From the NCBI RefSeq assembly GCF_011762485.1, contig NZ_JAAKGI010000027.1, positions 135,747 through 199,746 on the forward strand: 64,000 nt of DNA, given 5' to 3'. Every line of letters begins with the position of its first letter. The stretch's first letter is position 1. The notes beneath the pieces were generated by a model. It had not been told where the DNA came from. It searched no databases and saw only the letters and a program-made list of their open reading frames with translations. The stretch is from Yeosuana marina (GTDB taxonomy: Bacteria; Bacteroidota; Bacteroidia; Flavobacteriales; Flavobacteriaceae). Shown here in pieces: positions 26,006 to 34,200 of the stretch. A program made the translations under genes and the position numbers.

Positions 26006-26379
26006 AATTTACGTTTTGAGAGGTTAAACAGACTTATAGCCAAAATAATGGTTATTATGGCTTGTGCTTTTTCAAAAGTAGTTTCAGCCAACAAATTAGT
26101 AAATGTATTCAACAAAAAATATATTGAAAACGCAAATAACCACCCATTTATGGTTTTAACTTGCCAATTCCATTGTACAATTTTGGTTTTAATTAAAATT
26201 AAAAATCCTAGAAAAAGCATTATGAAAAGTGCCGCAAATTCTAAATATAGAATCGTTTTGGGTTCTATTATTTTTCCACCCCAAACAATATTTTGAGGTA
26301 GAACACCTATTAAAATTAAGAGGTGAAAAACTGAATACCCTGTAACAATACCAAGTGCAATTTTATCGGAAAGTTTCAT
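26002..26379 (-). CDS. Small four-helix membrane protein
   Basis: I choose ATG 26379 (125 residues, MKLSDKIALG) rather than the in-frame ATG at 26412. That would overlap the upstream SDR gene by 23 nt, whereas 26379 leaves a 10-nt gap after its stop. It has four hydrophobic segments and no recognised motif, with a lysine-rich end (LSKRKL). Its stop overlaps the ATG of the acetyltransferase gene (ATGA), which suggests an operon with the SDR gene. Function unknown. Confidence 0.6.
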   Translation of the reverse strand: MKLSDKIALGIVTGYSVFHLLILIGVLPQNIVWGGKIIEPKTILYLEFAALFIMLFLGFLILIKTKIVQWNWQVKTINGWLFAFSIYFLLNTFTNLLAETTFEKAQAIITIILAISLFNLSKRKL

Positions 26380-26389
26380 TTTTATATTA

Positions 26390-27250
26390 TTAAAAGTTTT
26401 TGGCTTCTTCATTATAGAAACCCTTCAAATGATGCTCTCCGTAGGTGGTTACAATATTATCCTCAGCCATTAAGGTGAGAAAAAATTCAATAGGCCCATA
26501 GGTTTTAACAGATGTAAAGGTCCTTAAAGTCCAAATGGTTAATCGTCTTAAACAATCTGGTAAATGTGTTATTTTAACAGGTTTATTTAATGACTTTAGT
26601 GCTAATTTACTGATGTCATTAAGACTTAAAATATCTGGCCCTCCAATAGTCAGTTCTTTATTGCGATCCTCTAAGGAATCTACAATTGCTCTTGCCAAAT
26701 CCTCTCCGTGAATAGGGTTAAACTTTTGATTACCCGATCCAAACAAATAGACCCGACCCCATTTAGCCATTTGCAAAAAATCTTTCATGTCTGAGAAAAA
26801 ACCGTTGGGTCTTACTATGGTATAGTTCAATCCTGAAGCTTTTAAGGCATCGACAAATTTTTCTTTGGCTTCAAAAATTTTTAGGTGTCGGTATTTGTCT
26901 CCGTTGATTGCCGAAACATAAACAAAATGCTTTACACCTGCTTTTTTAGCTTCTTCAAGTAAATTCATATTCGCTTGATAATCAACATCCATATAGGTTA
27001 AACCGTCCTTTTGTCTGGTGATGCCTACGGTAGAAATTACGGTATGAATGCCTTTACAGATATCTTTTAAGGTTTCTGGCTTTGTGACTTCGGCTTGCTT
27101 AATTTCCAGATAGTTTTCATTGGTTTTTTTAAGCGCATCCGGTTTGCGCACAATGGCAACGACTTGATTCTGTTTTTCAATTAATTCGTTTAACAGATAA
27201 CCACCCAAATAGCCTGTTGCGCCTGCTAGCAATATATTGGTATGTTTCAT
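26390..27250 (-). CDS. NmrA/SDR-type NAD(P)-binding protein
   Basis: I take the start at 27250 (286 residues), directly before the nucleotide-binding GATGYLGGYLL motif (NAD(P) fold, GxxGxxG). An in-frame ATG at 27286 would overlap the preceding gene by 14 nt. The rest shows HTVISTVGITRQKD, KHFVYVSAINGDKYRH, and the YTIVRPNGFF motif, typical of atypical SDRs of the NmrA type. Substrate is unknown. It precedes the small membrane protein and the acetyltransferase in one transcript. Confidence 0.82.
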   Translation of the reverse strand: MKHTNILLAGATGYLGGYLLNELIEKQNQVVAIVRKPDALKKTNENYLEIKQAEVTKPETLKDICKGIHTVISTVGITRQKDGLTYMDVDYQANMNLLEEAKKAGVKHFVYVSAINGDKYRHLKIFEAKEKFVDALKASGLNYTIVRPNGFFSDMKDFLQMAKWGRVYLFGSGNQKFNPIHGEDLARAIVDSLEDRNKELTIGGPDILSLNDISKLALKSLNKPVKITHLPDCLRRLTIWTLRTFTSVKTYGPIEFFLTLMAEDNIVTTYGEHHLKGFYNEEAKNF

Positions 27251-27272
27251 AATCTTAAGGTTTAAAATGATT

Positions 27273-28352
27273 TTATTGAAACTCATTGGTCAAGAGTTGT
27301 TGAATAATGGTATTACGTTGCAAACCTGTATCATCTTGTTGATTGCTTAACAATACAATAGTGGCATCGTATTCTGGTATAAAACCAATCATACTCCAGT
27401 AGCCATTAATATCTCCTCCATGCCAATACATGGTGGTATTGCCTTCTTGTGTGGTGAACCAACCCAAACCAAAATCGGTATAGCCACTTGGGACATCTTG
27501 AGTAAATATTTCGGCTTGTTCAGCCTCTGAAAACCAACTTGTTTTTACCGCGTTGGTCCATAGTTCCATATCATTTGGTGTACTACTGAAGTCGCCAGCA
27601 CCAAAAGGAATGGTCATTGAATACGTACTATTTGGAATGCCATTTAAATACCCTTGAGCGTGTGTATTAGCATCAATAATGTCCGTTCCTTTAAAGGAAT
27701 TAGACATTCCTAAAGGATTGAAAATTTTCTGCTGAATATACTGATGGAAAGGCATACCAGATAATTCTTGTACCAATAAGGCTGCAATAAGATAGTTAGA
27801 ATTACAATACTGCTTATTGGAACCTGGTGTGAAATTGAGTCCATTTTCAGAAATTAATTCTGTGATGACATTATAAATATCGATTGCATCTAAGGCTTGC
27901 CCATTTTCTAAAGCTTGCTCTGCAATTAACTGATATTCTGGAATACCCGATTGATGCGATAATAATTGTGCAATGGTAATTTGGTTGCCATTGGGAAATT
28001 GTGAATCAAATTCATCTAAAGTTTGATTGAAACTACTAATGAAACCATCGCGTTTTAATTGCACAATTGCTGCTGCCGTAAGTGTTTTACTGACTGATCC
28101 AATACGGTAAGCCAAATTAACATCCTGTGGCAGTCCTATGCTTTCATTGGCTAACCCAAAACCTTGGCGAACTTCATCGTTGCCGTTTTTAGTAACAATA
28201 GCATAGCCTTGAAAGTTTACTTCATGTAGTATATTTTCAACTGTTGTGTAGTTGTTTGATGGTGCATTGTTGTCATCATCTTTTGAACAAGATGTAAAAA
28301 GCATTACAGCAGTTACTATAAATGCTACTAAAAATTTGTGTAAAGTTGTCAT
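27273..28352 (-). CDS. Lipoprotein serine hydrolase, beta-lactamase-like
   Basis: This 359-residue protein has a lipoprotein signal with lipobox LFTSC (Cys22), followed by an acidic SKDDDNN stretch typical of flavobacterial lipoproteins. The class C/esterase motifs are Ser86-x-x-Lys89 in GSVSKTLT, the Tyr motif YCNSNY and the third motif WHGGDINGYW. It is an envelope-anchored hydrolase. The box-containing promoter is at 28385-28435. Downstream genes (SDR, membrane protein, acetyltransferase) follow closely and may be on the same transcript. It is the second serine hydrolase in the cluster after 21626-22753. Confidence 0.88.
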   Translation of the reverse strand: MTTLHKFLVAFIVTAVMLFTSCSKDDDNNAPSNNYTTVENILHEVNFQGYAIVTKNGNDEVRQGFGLANESIGLPQDVNLAYRIGSVSKTLTAAAIVQLKRDGFISSFNQTLDEFDSQFPNGNQITIAQLLSHQSGIPEYQLIAEQALENGQALDAIDIYNVITELISENGLNFTPGSNKQYCNSNYLIAALLVQELSGMPFHQYIQQKIFNPLGMSNSFKGTDIIDANTHAQGYLNGIPNSTYSMTIPFGAGDFSSTPNDMELWTNAVKTSWFSEAEQAEIFTQDVPSGYTDFGLGWFTTQEGNTTMYWHGGDINGYWSMIGFIPEYDATIVLLSNQQDDTGLQRNTIIQQLLTNEFQ

Positions 28353-28384
28353 AACTGTTCGTTTTTTGATTTATAATTTTGATG

Positions 28385-28435
28385 CAAAGATTCATCAGAA
28401 AACTAAAGCAATCGTTCTGAATTATAATTTGAAAC
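28385..28435 (-). promoter_or_regulatory. Promoter with shared 19-bp box (copy 3)
   Basis: On the minus strand TTATAATTCAGAACGATTG (28427-28409) is followed by 16 nt and the -7-like AATCTTTG (28392-28385). It drives the lipoprotein hydrolase. The gene of the TPR/AraC regulator ends 18 nt beyond at 28453, which makes the regulator the natural candidate to bind this box. Confidence 0.6.
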
Positions 28436-28452
28436 GAACTGAATATGATTTG

Positions 28453-30225
28453 CTACGCATTGGCTTTTAACCAAGCCTTAGGGGTAATGCCCTCTGCTTT
28501 TTTGAAGTAAGTATTAAATACACTTTTAGAATTAAAACCACTATCATAAGCCAAACCAAGAATTGTTAGATGTGCATTTTTAGGGTCTAAGGCTATTGAT
28601 TTGAAGTGATTTAAGCGATATGAATTTACAAAGTCATTAAAATTGAGATGAAATGCTTTATTAATGAGATAGGATACTTTATTGGTATTTAACTCTAAGA
28701 CATCGGCAACAAATTTAAGACTCAGTTGTGGATTTAAAAACGGTTCTTCTTCTGTAAAATAAGACAGTAATTCCTCTTTTAGCGTTTCTACTTGGCCGCT
28801 GTCTAAAATGCTTGAACTTTGTTTTTCTTCCGCATCTTGAGAGGGTTTAAAATCTTCAATGACCAAGTTAGACTCGTGCAGTTTTGAAAACCCTTCTATG
28901 TTATGTAAGGATTGTATAAAAGGTTCTTGTCTATAGTTAATAATTTGTCCACGTCTTTGACTCACCATGTTTTGTAAGTGTGAAAAGGCAAGATCCTTAT
29001 GGTTTGAGTTACTCAATATAAACACATCATAAGGCACGAGCATCGTTTCCTTTTCAGTAGATAATGACCATTTTTCAATCATTTCATCAGGCACTTTAAT
29101 AGCCTTATCATTTATAAGTTGAAATAACGTCCTTTTCTCCGCCTGCAATGACGTATTTTGGATTAATGCTTCAAACTCCTCGCCTCTGTTAAGCCATATC
29201 AAACAAAAACATTTTAAATGATGTGCTAACTCTAATTGAGGGTTAAGAGTTAGGGTGTAATTTACAGTTTCTAAGGCTTTCTCAAATTGACCTTGATAAT
29301 AGTAAATATGAGCTAATGTGTAGTGGTTATTTGCTGAAAGCGGATCGACATCTAACAATGTGTTAGCATACTCTAATGCCGTGTCAAAAAATCCAAGGGC
29401 AATACACAATTCGGCCATGGCCTCTAACCCATCTATGTGGTTTGGATTTATCTCTAAAACCTTATTGATGTGAATGTATGCATTTTTAAAATCCCATTCT
29501 TCCCAAAAAAATTTACCTACAAAAGACAGAGGGTATTCTGGTAAAGAGGTGTCTATTTCTTTAGCAATTAACAGATTTTGAATCGCTAGATTCATAGCCT
29601 CTTTATAAGGCATATAACCCCACATGGCCAATAAACCATAGCATTGTAAATTAGCGTAATAGGCTTTGGCGTAGTTTTTATCAAATGCAATGGCTTGGTT
29701 GTAAAAATCAATGGCTTGATTTAAGCTTTCTGGTGTCCATTGTAATTGCAATGAGCGTCCTTTTAAAAATAATTGATAAGCATCGATACTGCTTGTTGGT
29801 TGCTTAATTAGATGGTTTTGTACTTCAAAATGCCCGAAATTGTTTCGCATTTCATCAGCAATGGCAAGACTGATCTCGTCTTCCAAATCGAAAATATCTA
29901 TTAATTCTCTATCAAATCGTTTGGACCAATAATGGGTTCCATCTGTAACAGCAATTAATTGGGCGGTTATTCTAACTCTATCCTGAGATTTTTTTATACT
30001 GCCTTCAAGAATTGTATTTACATTTAATTGTTTTCCAATGTCTCTAATATCAATATCTTTTCCTTTGAAGGCGAAAGATGAGGTTCTTGCAATTACTTTT
30101 AAACCATTTACCTTTGTTAATGCATTTATAATTTCTTCAGTAATACCATCGCAGAAATACTCATTGTCAATATCATTGCTCATATTGACAAAGGGTAGAA
30201 CGGCGATAGAATTTTGGTTTATCAA
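28453..30225 (-). CDS. TolB-like / TPR / AraC-type transcriptional regulator
   Basis: This 590-residue protein has three parts. Residues 5-130 are a TolB/FlgO-like domain (SIAVLPFVNMSND, EILSG-like NTILEGSIKKSQDRVRI). Residues 150-345 carry TPR-like repeats (LNQAIDFYNQAIAFDKNYAKAYY, TVNYTLTLNPQLELAHHL). The C-terminal 100 residues are an AraC DNA-binding domain with two helix-turn-helix motifs (DVLELNTNKVSYLINK and LGLAYDSGFNSKSVFNTYFKK). No membrane segment is seen. It starts with MINQNSIAVLPF at 30225. It is likely to regulate the three box-carrying promoters downstream. What it senses is unknown. Confidence 0.88.
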   Translation of the reverse strand: MINQNSIAVLPFVNMSNDIDNEYFCDGITEEIINALTKVNGLKVIARTSSFAFKGKDIDIRDIGKQLNVNTILEGSIKKSQDRVRITAQLIAVTDGTHYWSKRFDRELIDIFDLEDEISLAIADEMRNNFGHFEVQNHLIKQPTSSIDAYQLFLKGRSLQLQWTPESLNQAIDFYNQAIAFDKNYAKAYYANLQCYGLLAMWGYMPYKEAMNLAIQNLLIAKEIDTSLPEYPLSFVGKFFWEEWDFKNAYIHINKVLEINPNHIDGLEAMAELCIALGFFDTALEYANTLLDVDPLSANNHYTLAHIYYYQGQFEKALETVNYTLTLNPQLELAHHLKCFCLIWLNRGEEFEALIQNTSLQAEKRTLFQLINDKAIKVPDEMIEKWSLSTEKETMLVPYDVFILSNSNHKDLAFSHLQNMVSQRRGQIINYRQEPFIQSLHNIEGFSKLHESNLVIEDFKPSQDAEEKQSSSILDSGQVETLKEELLSYFTEEEPFLNPQLSLKFVADVLELNTNKVSYLINKAFHLNFNDFVNSYRLNHFKSIALDPKNAHLTILGLAYDSGFNSKSVFNTYFKKAEGITPKAWLKANA

Positions 30226-30244
30226 AGTGTTGTTTAATTAAAAA

Positions 30245-30307
30245 CAAATGTAGAAAAGAATAAAAACAAGAAAAACTAAAAAATATTATCTTATGGCATT
30301 CCATAAG
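30245..30307 (-). promoter_or_regulatory. Promoter region of the AraC-type regulator with a dyad
   Basis: The minus-strand -7 element TACATTTG (30252-30245) fits TAnnTTTG and lies 20 nt upstream of the ATG. Further up, CTTATGG (30290-30296) and CCATAAG (30301-30307) form a perfect 7-bp dyad with a 4-nt loop, a candidate operator. The shared 19-bp box of the downstream genes is not present here. Confidence 0.5.
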
Positions 30308-30320
30308 AGTTTACACACTT

Positions 30321-30464
30321 TTATTTTATAGGGTTCCAAATGGGCAAGGAGAAATTACTTTTTCCTGAAAATGTTATTTTAAGAAGTGTTTTAGCATCTT
30401 TAATGCTCTCTGCATTTACATCTTTACCTGTTCCACAATTAATTTGAGCATTGATTAACAACGA
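30321..30464 (-). pseudogene. Possible C-terminal gene remnant
   Basis: A minus-strand frame of 47 codons without start codon ends in a TAA at 30321-30323. Its product has protein-like composition (INCGTGKDVNAESIKDAK and later SNFSLPIWNPIK). The frame is closed upstream by a stop at 30465-30467. It could be the decayed end of a former gene, or a chance reading frame. No family is recognised. Confidence 0.3.
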
Positions 30465-30701
30465 TTATAATACGACTTCCCTTTCTTATTTTTTTACTGA
30501 TTAATTTAGAATTATAAAAAAAAACCTGAGTTTTTTGATTCGGAATTATCAAGTTTCTATGTGCTCTGTCTTTAGCATAACTAGCTCTACCGATATATGT
30601 TAAAATAAAATGACAACAATAAGTTTAATAGTTTATTGGGTTGAAAGTTCCTTTACCAAGAAGAACTTATCAAATAAAAATACTCAAGAAGATTAATTCA
30701 G
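30465..30701. other. Gene-free stretch before the thioredoxin-like gene
   Basis: With the regulator promoter and the possible gene remnant, this completes the 503-nt gap 30226-30728. No other gene, tRNA or terminator was found here; the region is AT-rich. Confidence 0.6.
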
Positions 30702-30709
30702 TAAATTTG
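30702..30709 (+). promoter_or_regulatory. -7 element TAAATTTG upstream of the thioredoxin-like gene
   Basis: TAAATTTG matches the TAnnTTTG consensus and lies 20 nt before the ATG at 30729. Confidence 0.45.
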
Positions 30710-30728
30710 TAAACACTCATAAAAAATT

Positions 30729-31196
30729 ATGAAAATGAATATCGTAGTACAATCCATCCCAGTTTTAGATTTAGATGGTTTTCCAGTAGATTTAATGACG
30801 GCATACAAAAATAAAGTGTTGCTACTTATTATCTATAATAATGATTGTTTGGGTTGTACAGGACGCGCAATTCCTTTGGCCTATGAGTTTCAGCAACAGT
30901 ATCCATCAATTCAAGTTGCAGGAATACACGCTAATTTTGTAAACAGAGAAGCAACAAAAGCGTCTATTAAAAGTATTTTTACCAGCGGAGAGAATCCGTT
31001 TCCTATTTATATTGATGAACATCATAAGGTTTTTGACCAATTTGAATCTGAAGGCACACCGCAATGGGTATTAATTTCAGAAAATGGAGAGTTATTTCGT
31101 TCTATTTTCGGGTCTCAAGATAACGCAAAGAATCGGTTATTTTATGCCTTAGAAAGTCTTCAGGAAAGTAATAATAAACTTAAGAATGCGAAATGA
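30729..31196 (+). CDS. Thioredoxin-like redoxin (TlpA/AhpC type)
   Basis: This 155-residue protein has the thioredoxin fold. Its CxxC motif is CLGC (residues 40-43) after VLLLIIYNN, and the cis-Pro is in GTPQWVLISENG. No signal peptide or membrane anchor is seen, so it may be cytoplasmic. The leading residues (IPVLDLDGFPVDL) are typical of TlpA/AhpC-like proteins. Its last 4 nt overlap the ATG of thiE (31193). Confidence 0.8.
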   Translation: MKMNIVVQSIPVLDLDGFPVDLMTAYKNKVLLLIIYNNDCLGCTGRAIPLAYEFQQQYPSIQVAGIHANFVNREATKASIKSIFTSGENPFPIYIDEHHKVFDQFESEGTPQWVLISENGELFRSIFGSQDNAKNRLFYALESLQESNNKLKNAK

Positions 31197-31837
31197 TTAT
31201 ACCTAAATTACATTACATATCTCAAGGAAACTCTCCTGAATCACATCTGGAACACATCCAAAAAGCCTGTACATCTGGTGCCGAATTAGTGCAATTACGT
31301 TTAAAAAATGTTTCAGAAAAGAACTATTTAAAAATAGCCGAAGCTGCTAGAGACATTACGTCTCATTTTCAAACCAGATTAATTATAAACGATCATTACA
31401 AAATAGCAAAAGCTGTTAAAGCAGATGGTGTCCATTTAGGAAAAACAGATTCCTGCCCTACTTTAGCTAGAAAAGAGTTGTACTCGTGGCAAATTATTGG
31501 TGGAACAGCCAATACCATACAGGATTGTGAAACATTAATTAGTAAAGAAGTCGATTACATTAGTTTAGGCCCTTTTAGATTTACAAAAACCAAAGACAAT
31601 ACACCTCCGGTTTTAGGTTTAAACGGTTATAAGGCCATTATTGAAGCTTTAAAAACAGATACAACAATTATTGGTGTCGGCGGAATAACCACAGAGGATG
31701 TTACAGATATATTAAAAACGGGTATTTCTGGAATTGCTGCGTCTGGAAATATTACCCGAAATTTTAATAGCATAAGACTATTTAATCAATTACTAAAGGC
31801 ATCTTCGACAAAAGAACAACGCCACAGCTTTAAATAG
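31193..31837 (+). CDS. Thiamine phosphate synthase (ThiE/TenI family)
   Basis: This 214-residue TIM-barrel enzyme joins HMP-PP and HET-P into thiamine phosphate. The motifs match ThiE: LVQLRLKN, FQTRLIIND, ADGVHLGKTD with the key Asp, a phosphate-binding IGGTA, the YISLGPFRFTKTKD loop, and GVGGITTEDV near the C-terminus. Some residues differ from canonical ThiE, so a TenI-type paralogue is possible. It overlaps the thioredoxin-like gene by 4 nt. No other thiamine gene is near. Confidence 0.82.
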   Translation: MIIPKLHYISQGNSPESHLEHIQKACTSGAELVQLRLKNVSEKNYLKIAEAARDITSHFQTRLIINDHYKIAKAVKADGVHLGKTDSCPTLARKELYSWQIIGGTANTIQDCETLISKEVDYISLGPFRFTKTKDNTPPVLGLNGYKAIIEALKTDTTIIGVGGITTEDVTDILKTGISGIAASGNITRNFNSIRLFNQLLKASSTKEQRHSFK

Positions 31838-31885
31838 AACGACTATAATTTAAAAGGAATCACATTATTTAATTTTCGGAATACG

Positions 31886-31893
31886 TACCTTTG
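31886..31893 (+). promoter_or_regulatory. -7 element TACCTTTG of the Crp-type regulator
   Basis: TACCTTTG fits the consensus exactly, 26 nt before the TTG start at 31920. Confidence 0.5.
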
Positions 31894-31919
31894 TTTGATC
31901 AATTACAAGGATTAAAAAT

Positions 31920-32489
31920 TTGCAACAGATAAAGGATTACTTAGATCAAATAGCTATTATATCTAACTCAGATTGGGATTTTTTTACATCAAAATTAGAG
32001 CGTCGTATTATTCCGAAGAAAACAGTTTTTTTAAAACTTAACGATGTAGAAAATCATATATCCTTCATTGAATCTGGTGTGGTTCGGTTATATATTCCGA
32101 AGGAAAATCCCGAAAAAGAAATCACTTTTGGCTTTAGCTTTAAAAACCAGTTTATTAGTGCTTATGATTCTTTTTTAACACAAAAACCGTCTGCTTACCA
32201 ATTACAAGCGCTTACAGAAACAACTATTTTAAGCATTACTTATAACGATTTGCAAGAAGTTTATAAAAAGACGCAAATAGGCAATTTAATAGGAAGACTT
32301 ACTGCTGAACGCTTGTTTTTAATTAAGTCGAAACGAGAACAAAACTTATTAAATTTAACGGCTGAAGAGCGTTATCTTAAACTGTTTAAAGAGCGACCAG
32401 AACTCCTAAAAGTTATTCCCTTAAAATACATCAGCTCTTACATTGGTGTTACTGCGCAAGCGTTAAGCAGGATTAGAAAACGTTTATAA
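31920..32489 (+). CDS. Crp/Fnr-family transcriptional regulator
   Basis: This 189-residue regulator has an N-terminal cyclic-nucleotide-binding-type domain (SFIESGVVRLYIP, FGFSFKNQFISAYDSFL) and a short C-terminal helix-turn-helix (IPLKYISSYIGVTAQALSRIRKRL). The typical cAMP phosphate-binding cassette is not evident, so the effector is unknown. The start is TTG at 31920; no upstream ATG is in frame. It lies 78 nt before a fatty acid desaturase gene and may regulate it. Confidence 0.82.
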   Translation: MQQIKDYLDQIAIISNSDWDFFTSKLERRIIPKKTVFLKLNDVENHISFIESGVVRLYIPKENPEKEITFGFSFKNQFISAYDSFLTQKPSAYQLQALTETTILSITYNDLQEVYKKTQIGNLIGRLTAERLFLIKSKREQNLLNLTAEERYLKLFKERPELLKVIPLKYISSYIGVTAQALSRIRKRL

Positions 32490-32525
32490 CTGGGATATAA
32501 AATGAATTTAATTGATTTAGGTTCA

Positions 32526-32556
32526 TTGTTTCACTCGTAACGTCGGAGTATCTTTG
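32526..32556 (+). promoter_or_regulatory. Promoter of the fatty acid desaturase
   Basis: TTG (32526-32528), a 20-nt spacer and TATCTTTG (32549-32556) give a good Bacteroidota promoter. The ATG is at 32568, so the transcript leader would be only about 5 nt (near-leaderless). Confidence 0.6.
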
Positions 32557-32567
32557 CGAAAAAAATT

Positions 32568-33296
32568 ATGTTAATCGTTATTTTCGTTATTGTGCTTTGG
32601 TATGGAGGCTTGTTTTTTCAGTCATTCTTTTTGCATCGTTATGCGGCACATCAGGTATTTACAATGTCCAAAACCATGGAACGTATTACATTTATTTTAA
32701 CTTGGATTTTTCAAGGTTCAAGCTATTTAAGTGCTTACGGCTATGGCATTATGCACCGTATGCACCACGCTTATACAGATACTGAAAAAGATCCACACTC
32801 GCCATCGTATGATGCTAATTTATTTTCTATGATGTGGAAGACTAAAACTATTTATCAAGATATTAATCAGCAACGAATTGCTATTGATGCACGTTTTACC
32901 AAAAATGTTCCGCAATGGAAAGCGTTTGACACATTTGCGAGTTCTCGTTTTTCGCGCTTACTCTGGATTTCTCTATATATTTTGTTTTTTGCATTTTTTG
33001 CAACAGCATGGTGGCAGTGGCTATTACTACCAATTACTTTTTTAATGGCTCCTATTCATGGTGTTATTATAAATTGGTTTGGTCACATATATGGTTATGT
33101 AAATTATAAAATGAAAAACACGAGTAAAAATCTCTTCCGTTTTGATTTTTTAATGATGGGCGAAGGCTATCATAACAATCATCATAAGTTTGCTAGTCGT
33201 GCAAATTTTGGTGTTAAATGGTATGAAATTGATTTCACCTATTTGATAATCAAACTTCTGAATGCCGTTGGTTTTATTAAGCTGAAAACTAACTAA
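32568..33296 (+). CDS. Membrane fatty acid desaturase (acyl-CoA delta-9 type)
   Basis: This 242-residue membrane desaturase has the di-iron His boxes HRYAAH (residues 23-28), HRMHHAYTD (64-72) and GEGYHNNHHKF near 200. It has about four membrane helices and is shorter than animal stearoyl-CoA desaturases but normal for bacterial ones. It makes unsaturated fatty acids, probably for membrane fluidity. A Crp-type regulator is immediately upstream. Confidence 0.88.
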   Translation: MLIVIFVIVLWYGGLFFQSFFLHRYAAHQVFTMSKTMERITFILTWIFQGSSYLSAYGYGIMHRMHHAYTDTEKDPHSPSYDANLFSMMWKTKTIYQDINQQRIAIDARFTKNVPQWKAFDTFASSRFSRLLWISLYILFFAFFATAWWQWLLLPITFLMAPIHGVIINWFGHIYGYVNYKMKNTSKNLFRFDFLMMGEGYHNNHHKFASRANFGVKWYEIDFTYLIIKLLNAVGFIKLKTN

Positions 33297-33438
33297 CTTA
33301 CGTAATACTAATTCTATTTCACAGATCGTATTATTCCTATTTAAACTTAAAACATGTACATTTTCAGCTGGTTAAATAATTAGCCTTTACTTGTTTATAT
33401 AATTTATTTTAAATTTAAAATACAAATTATTGAGGAGT

Positions 33439-33463
33439 TCCTAATTATCTAGTAGAATTAGGA
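33439..33463 (+). terminator. Weak hairpin after the desaturase
   Basis: TCCTAATT (33439-33446) pairs with AATTAGGA (33456-33463), loop of 9 nt. It lacks a T-tract, so it is at best a weak terminator. Confidence 0.3.
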
Positions 33464-33530
33464 CTATTACTTCGCCCCACGTTTAACCATCAAAAATCAA
33501 ATCAATTATAAATCTTTGTTAATAAAAAAG

Positions 33531-33544
33531 AATGAACGTTCATT
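33531..33544. promoter_or_regulatory. 14-bp palindromic operator of the TetR gene
   Basis: AATGAACGTTCATT is a perfect palindrome of the TetR/AcrR operator type. It lies directly upstream of the -7 element TATCTTTG (33550-33557) and 33 nt before the true ATG, which fits autoregulation. Confidence 0.7.
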
Positions 33545-33549
33545 TTTAT

Positions 33550-33557
33550 TATCTTTG
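33550..33557 (+). promoter_or_regulatory. -7 element TATCTTTG of the TetR operon
   Basis: TATCTTTG fits TAnnTTTG exactly, 19 nt before the chosen ATG (33577). The palindrome at 33531-33544 sits between the -7 element and the upstream region, so bound repressor would block it. Confidence 0.6.
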
Positions 33558-33576
33558 TACCATAATTCAATATGAT

Positions 33577-34164
33577 ATGGCTAAACTTCAAAAAAGCATA
33601 GAAAAGCGTAATGCATTAATAAAAGCAACCATTGAATTGGTAAATAACAATGGTTTCCATGCGACTCCTATGAGCAAAATAGCGAAGATGGCTAACGTTT
33701 CTCCTGCCACAATTTATTTATATTTTGACAACAAGCAAGATTTGGTAAACAAAACTTATATACAAGTAAAATCAGAGTACACAAAATATGCATTTGCCAC
33801 TTATAGTGAAACAATGTCTGTTAAGGAAGGCTTTGAAGTTATTTGGAAACGTATCGCAGATTTTAAGCTTAAAGAATGTGAAAATGCCATGTTTTTAGCA
33901 CAATGTGATAATACACCAATGATAGATGAACCTAGCAGACAAGAAGGTATAAAACATTTACAGCCCCTACTCGACCTCTGGACACGTGGTAAAAAAGAAG
34001 GTATTATAAAACCAATATCAGATTACTTATTGTACGCCTATGCTATAAACCCGTTGTCATTTTTAATGATGGCTCAAAAACGTGGCGCATTCAAGTTAGA
34101 CAAAACCCATATTGAAGAAGCCTTTGAGTCTGCATGGAGCAGTATAAAAACGGGCAAACAGTAA
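33577..34164 (+). CDS. TetR-family repressor of the carbonyl/redox operon
   Basis: I choose ATG 33577 (195 residues, MAKLQKSIEK), because the in-frame ATG at 33532 overlaps the operator and lies upstream of the -7 element. The N-terminal helix-turn-helix shows IKATIELVNNNGFHATPMSKIAK and ANVSPATIYLYFDNKQDLV. The ligand domain is undefined. It is followed by an MDR oxidoreductase, an iron alcohol dehydrogenase and a DJ-1/PfpI gene, which it probably controls. Confidence 0.88.
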   Translation: MAKLQKSIEKRNALIKATIELVNNNGFHATPMSKIAKMANVSPATIYLYFDNKQDLVNKTYIQVKSEYTKYAFATYSETMSVKEGFEVIWKRIADFKLKECENAMFLAQCDNTPMIDEPSRQEGIKHLQPLLDLWTRGKKEGIIKPISDYLLYAYAINPLSFLMMAQKRGAFKLDKTHIEEAFESAWSSIKTGKQ

Positions 34165-34200
34165 CCTATAAACACTAAAATTTAAAAAGAATAAAAAACA

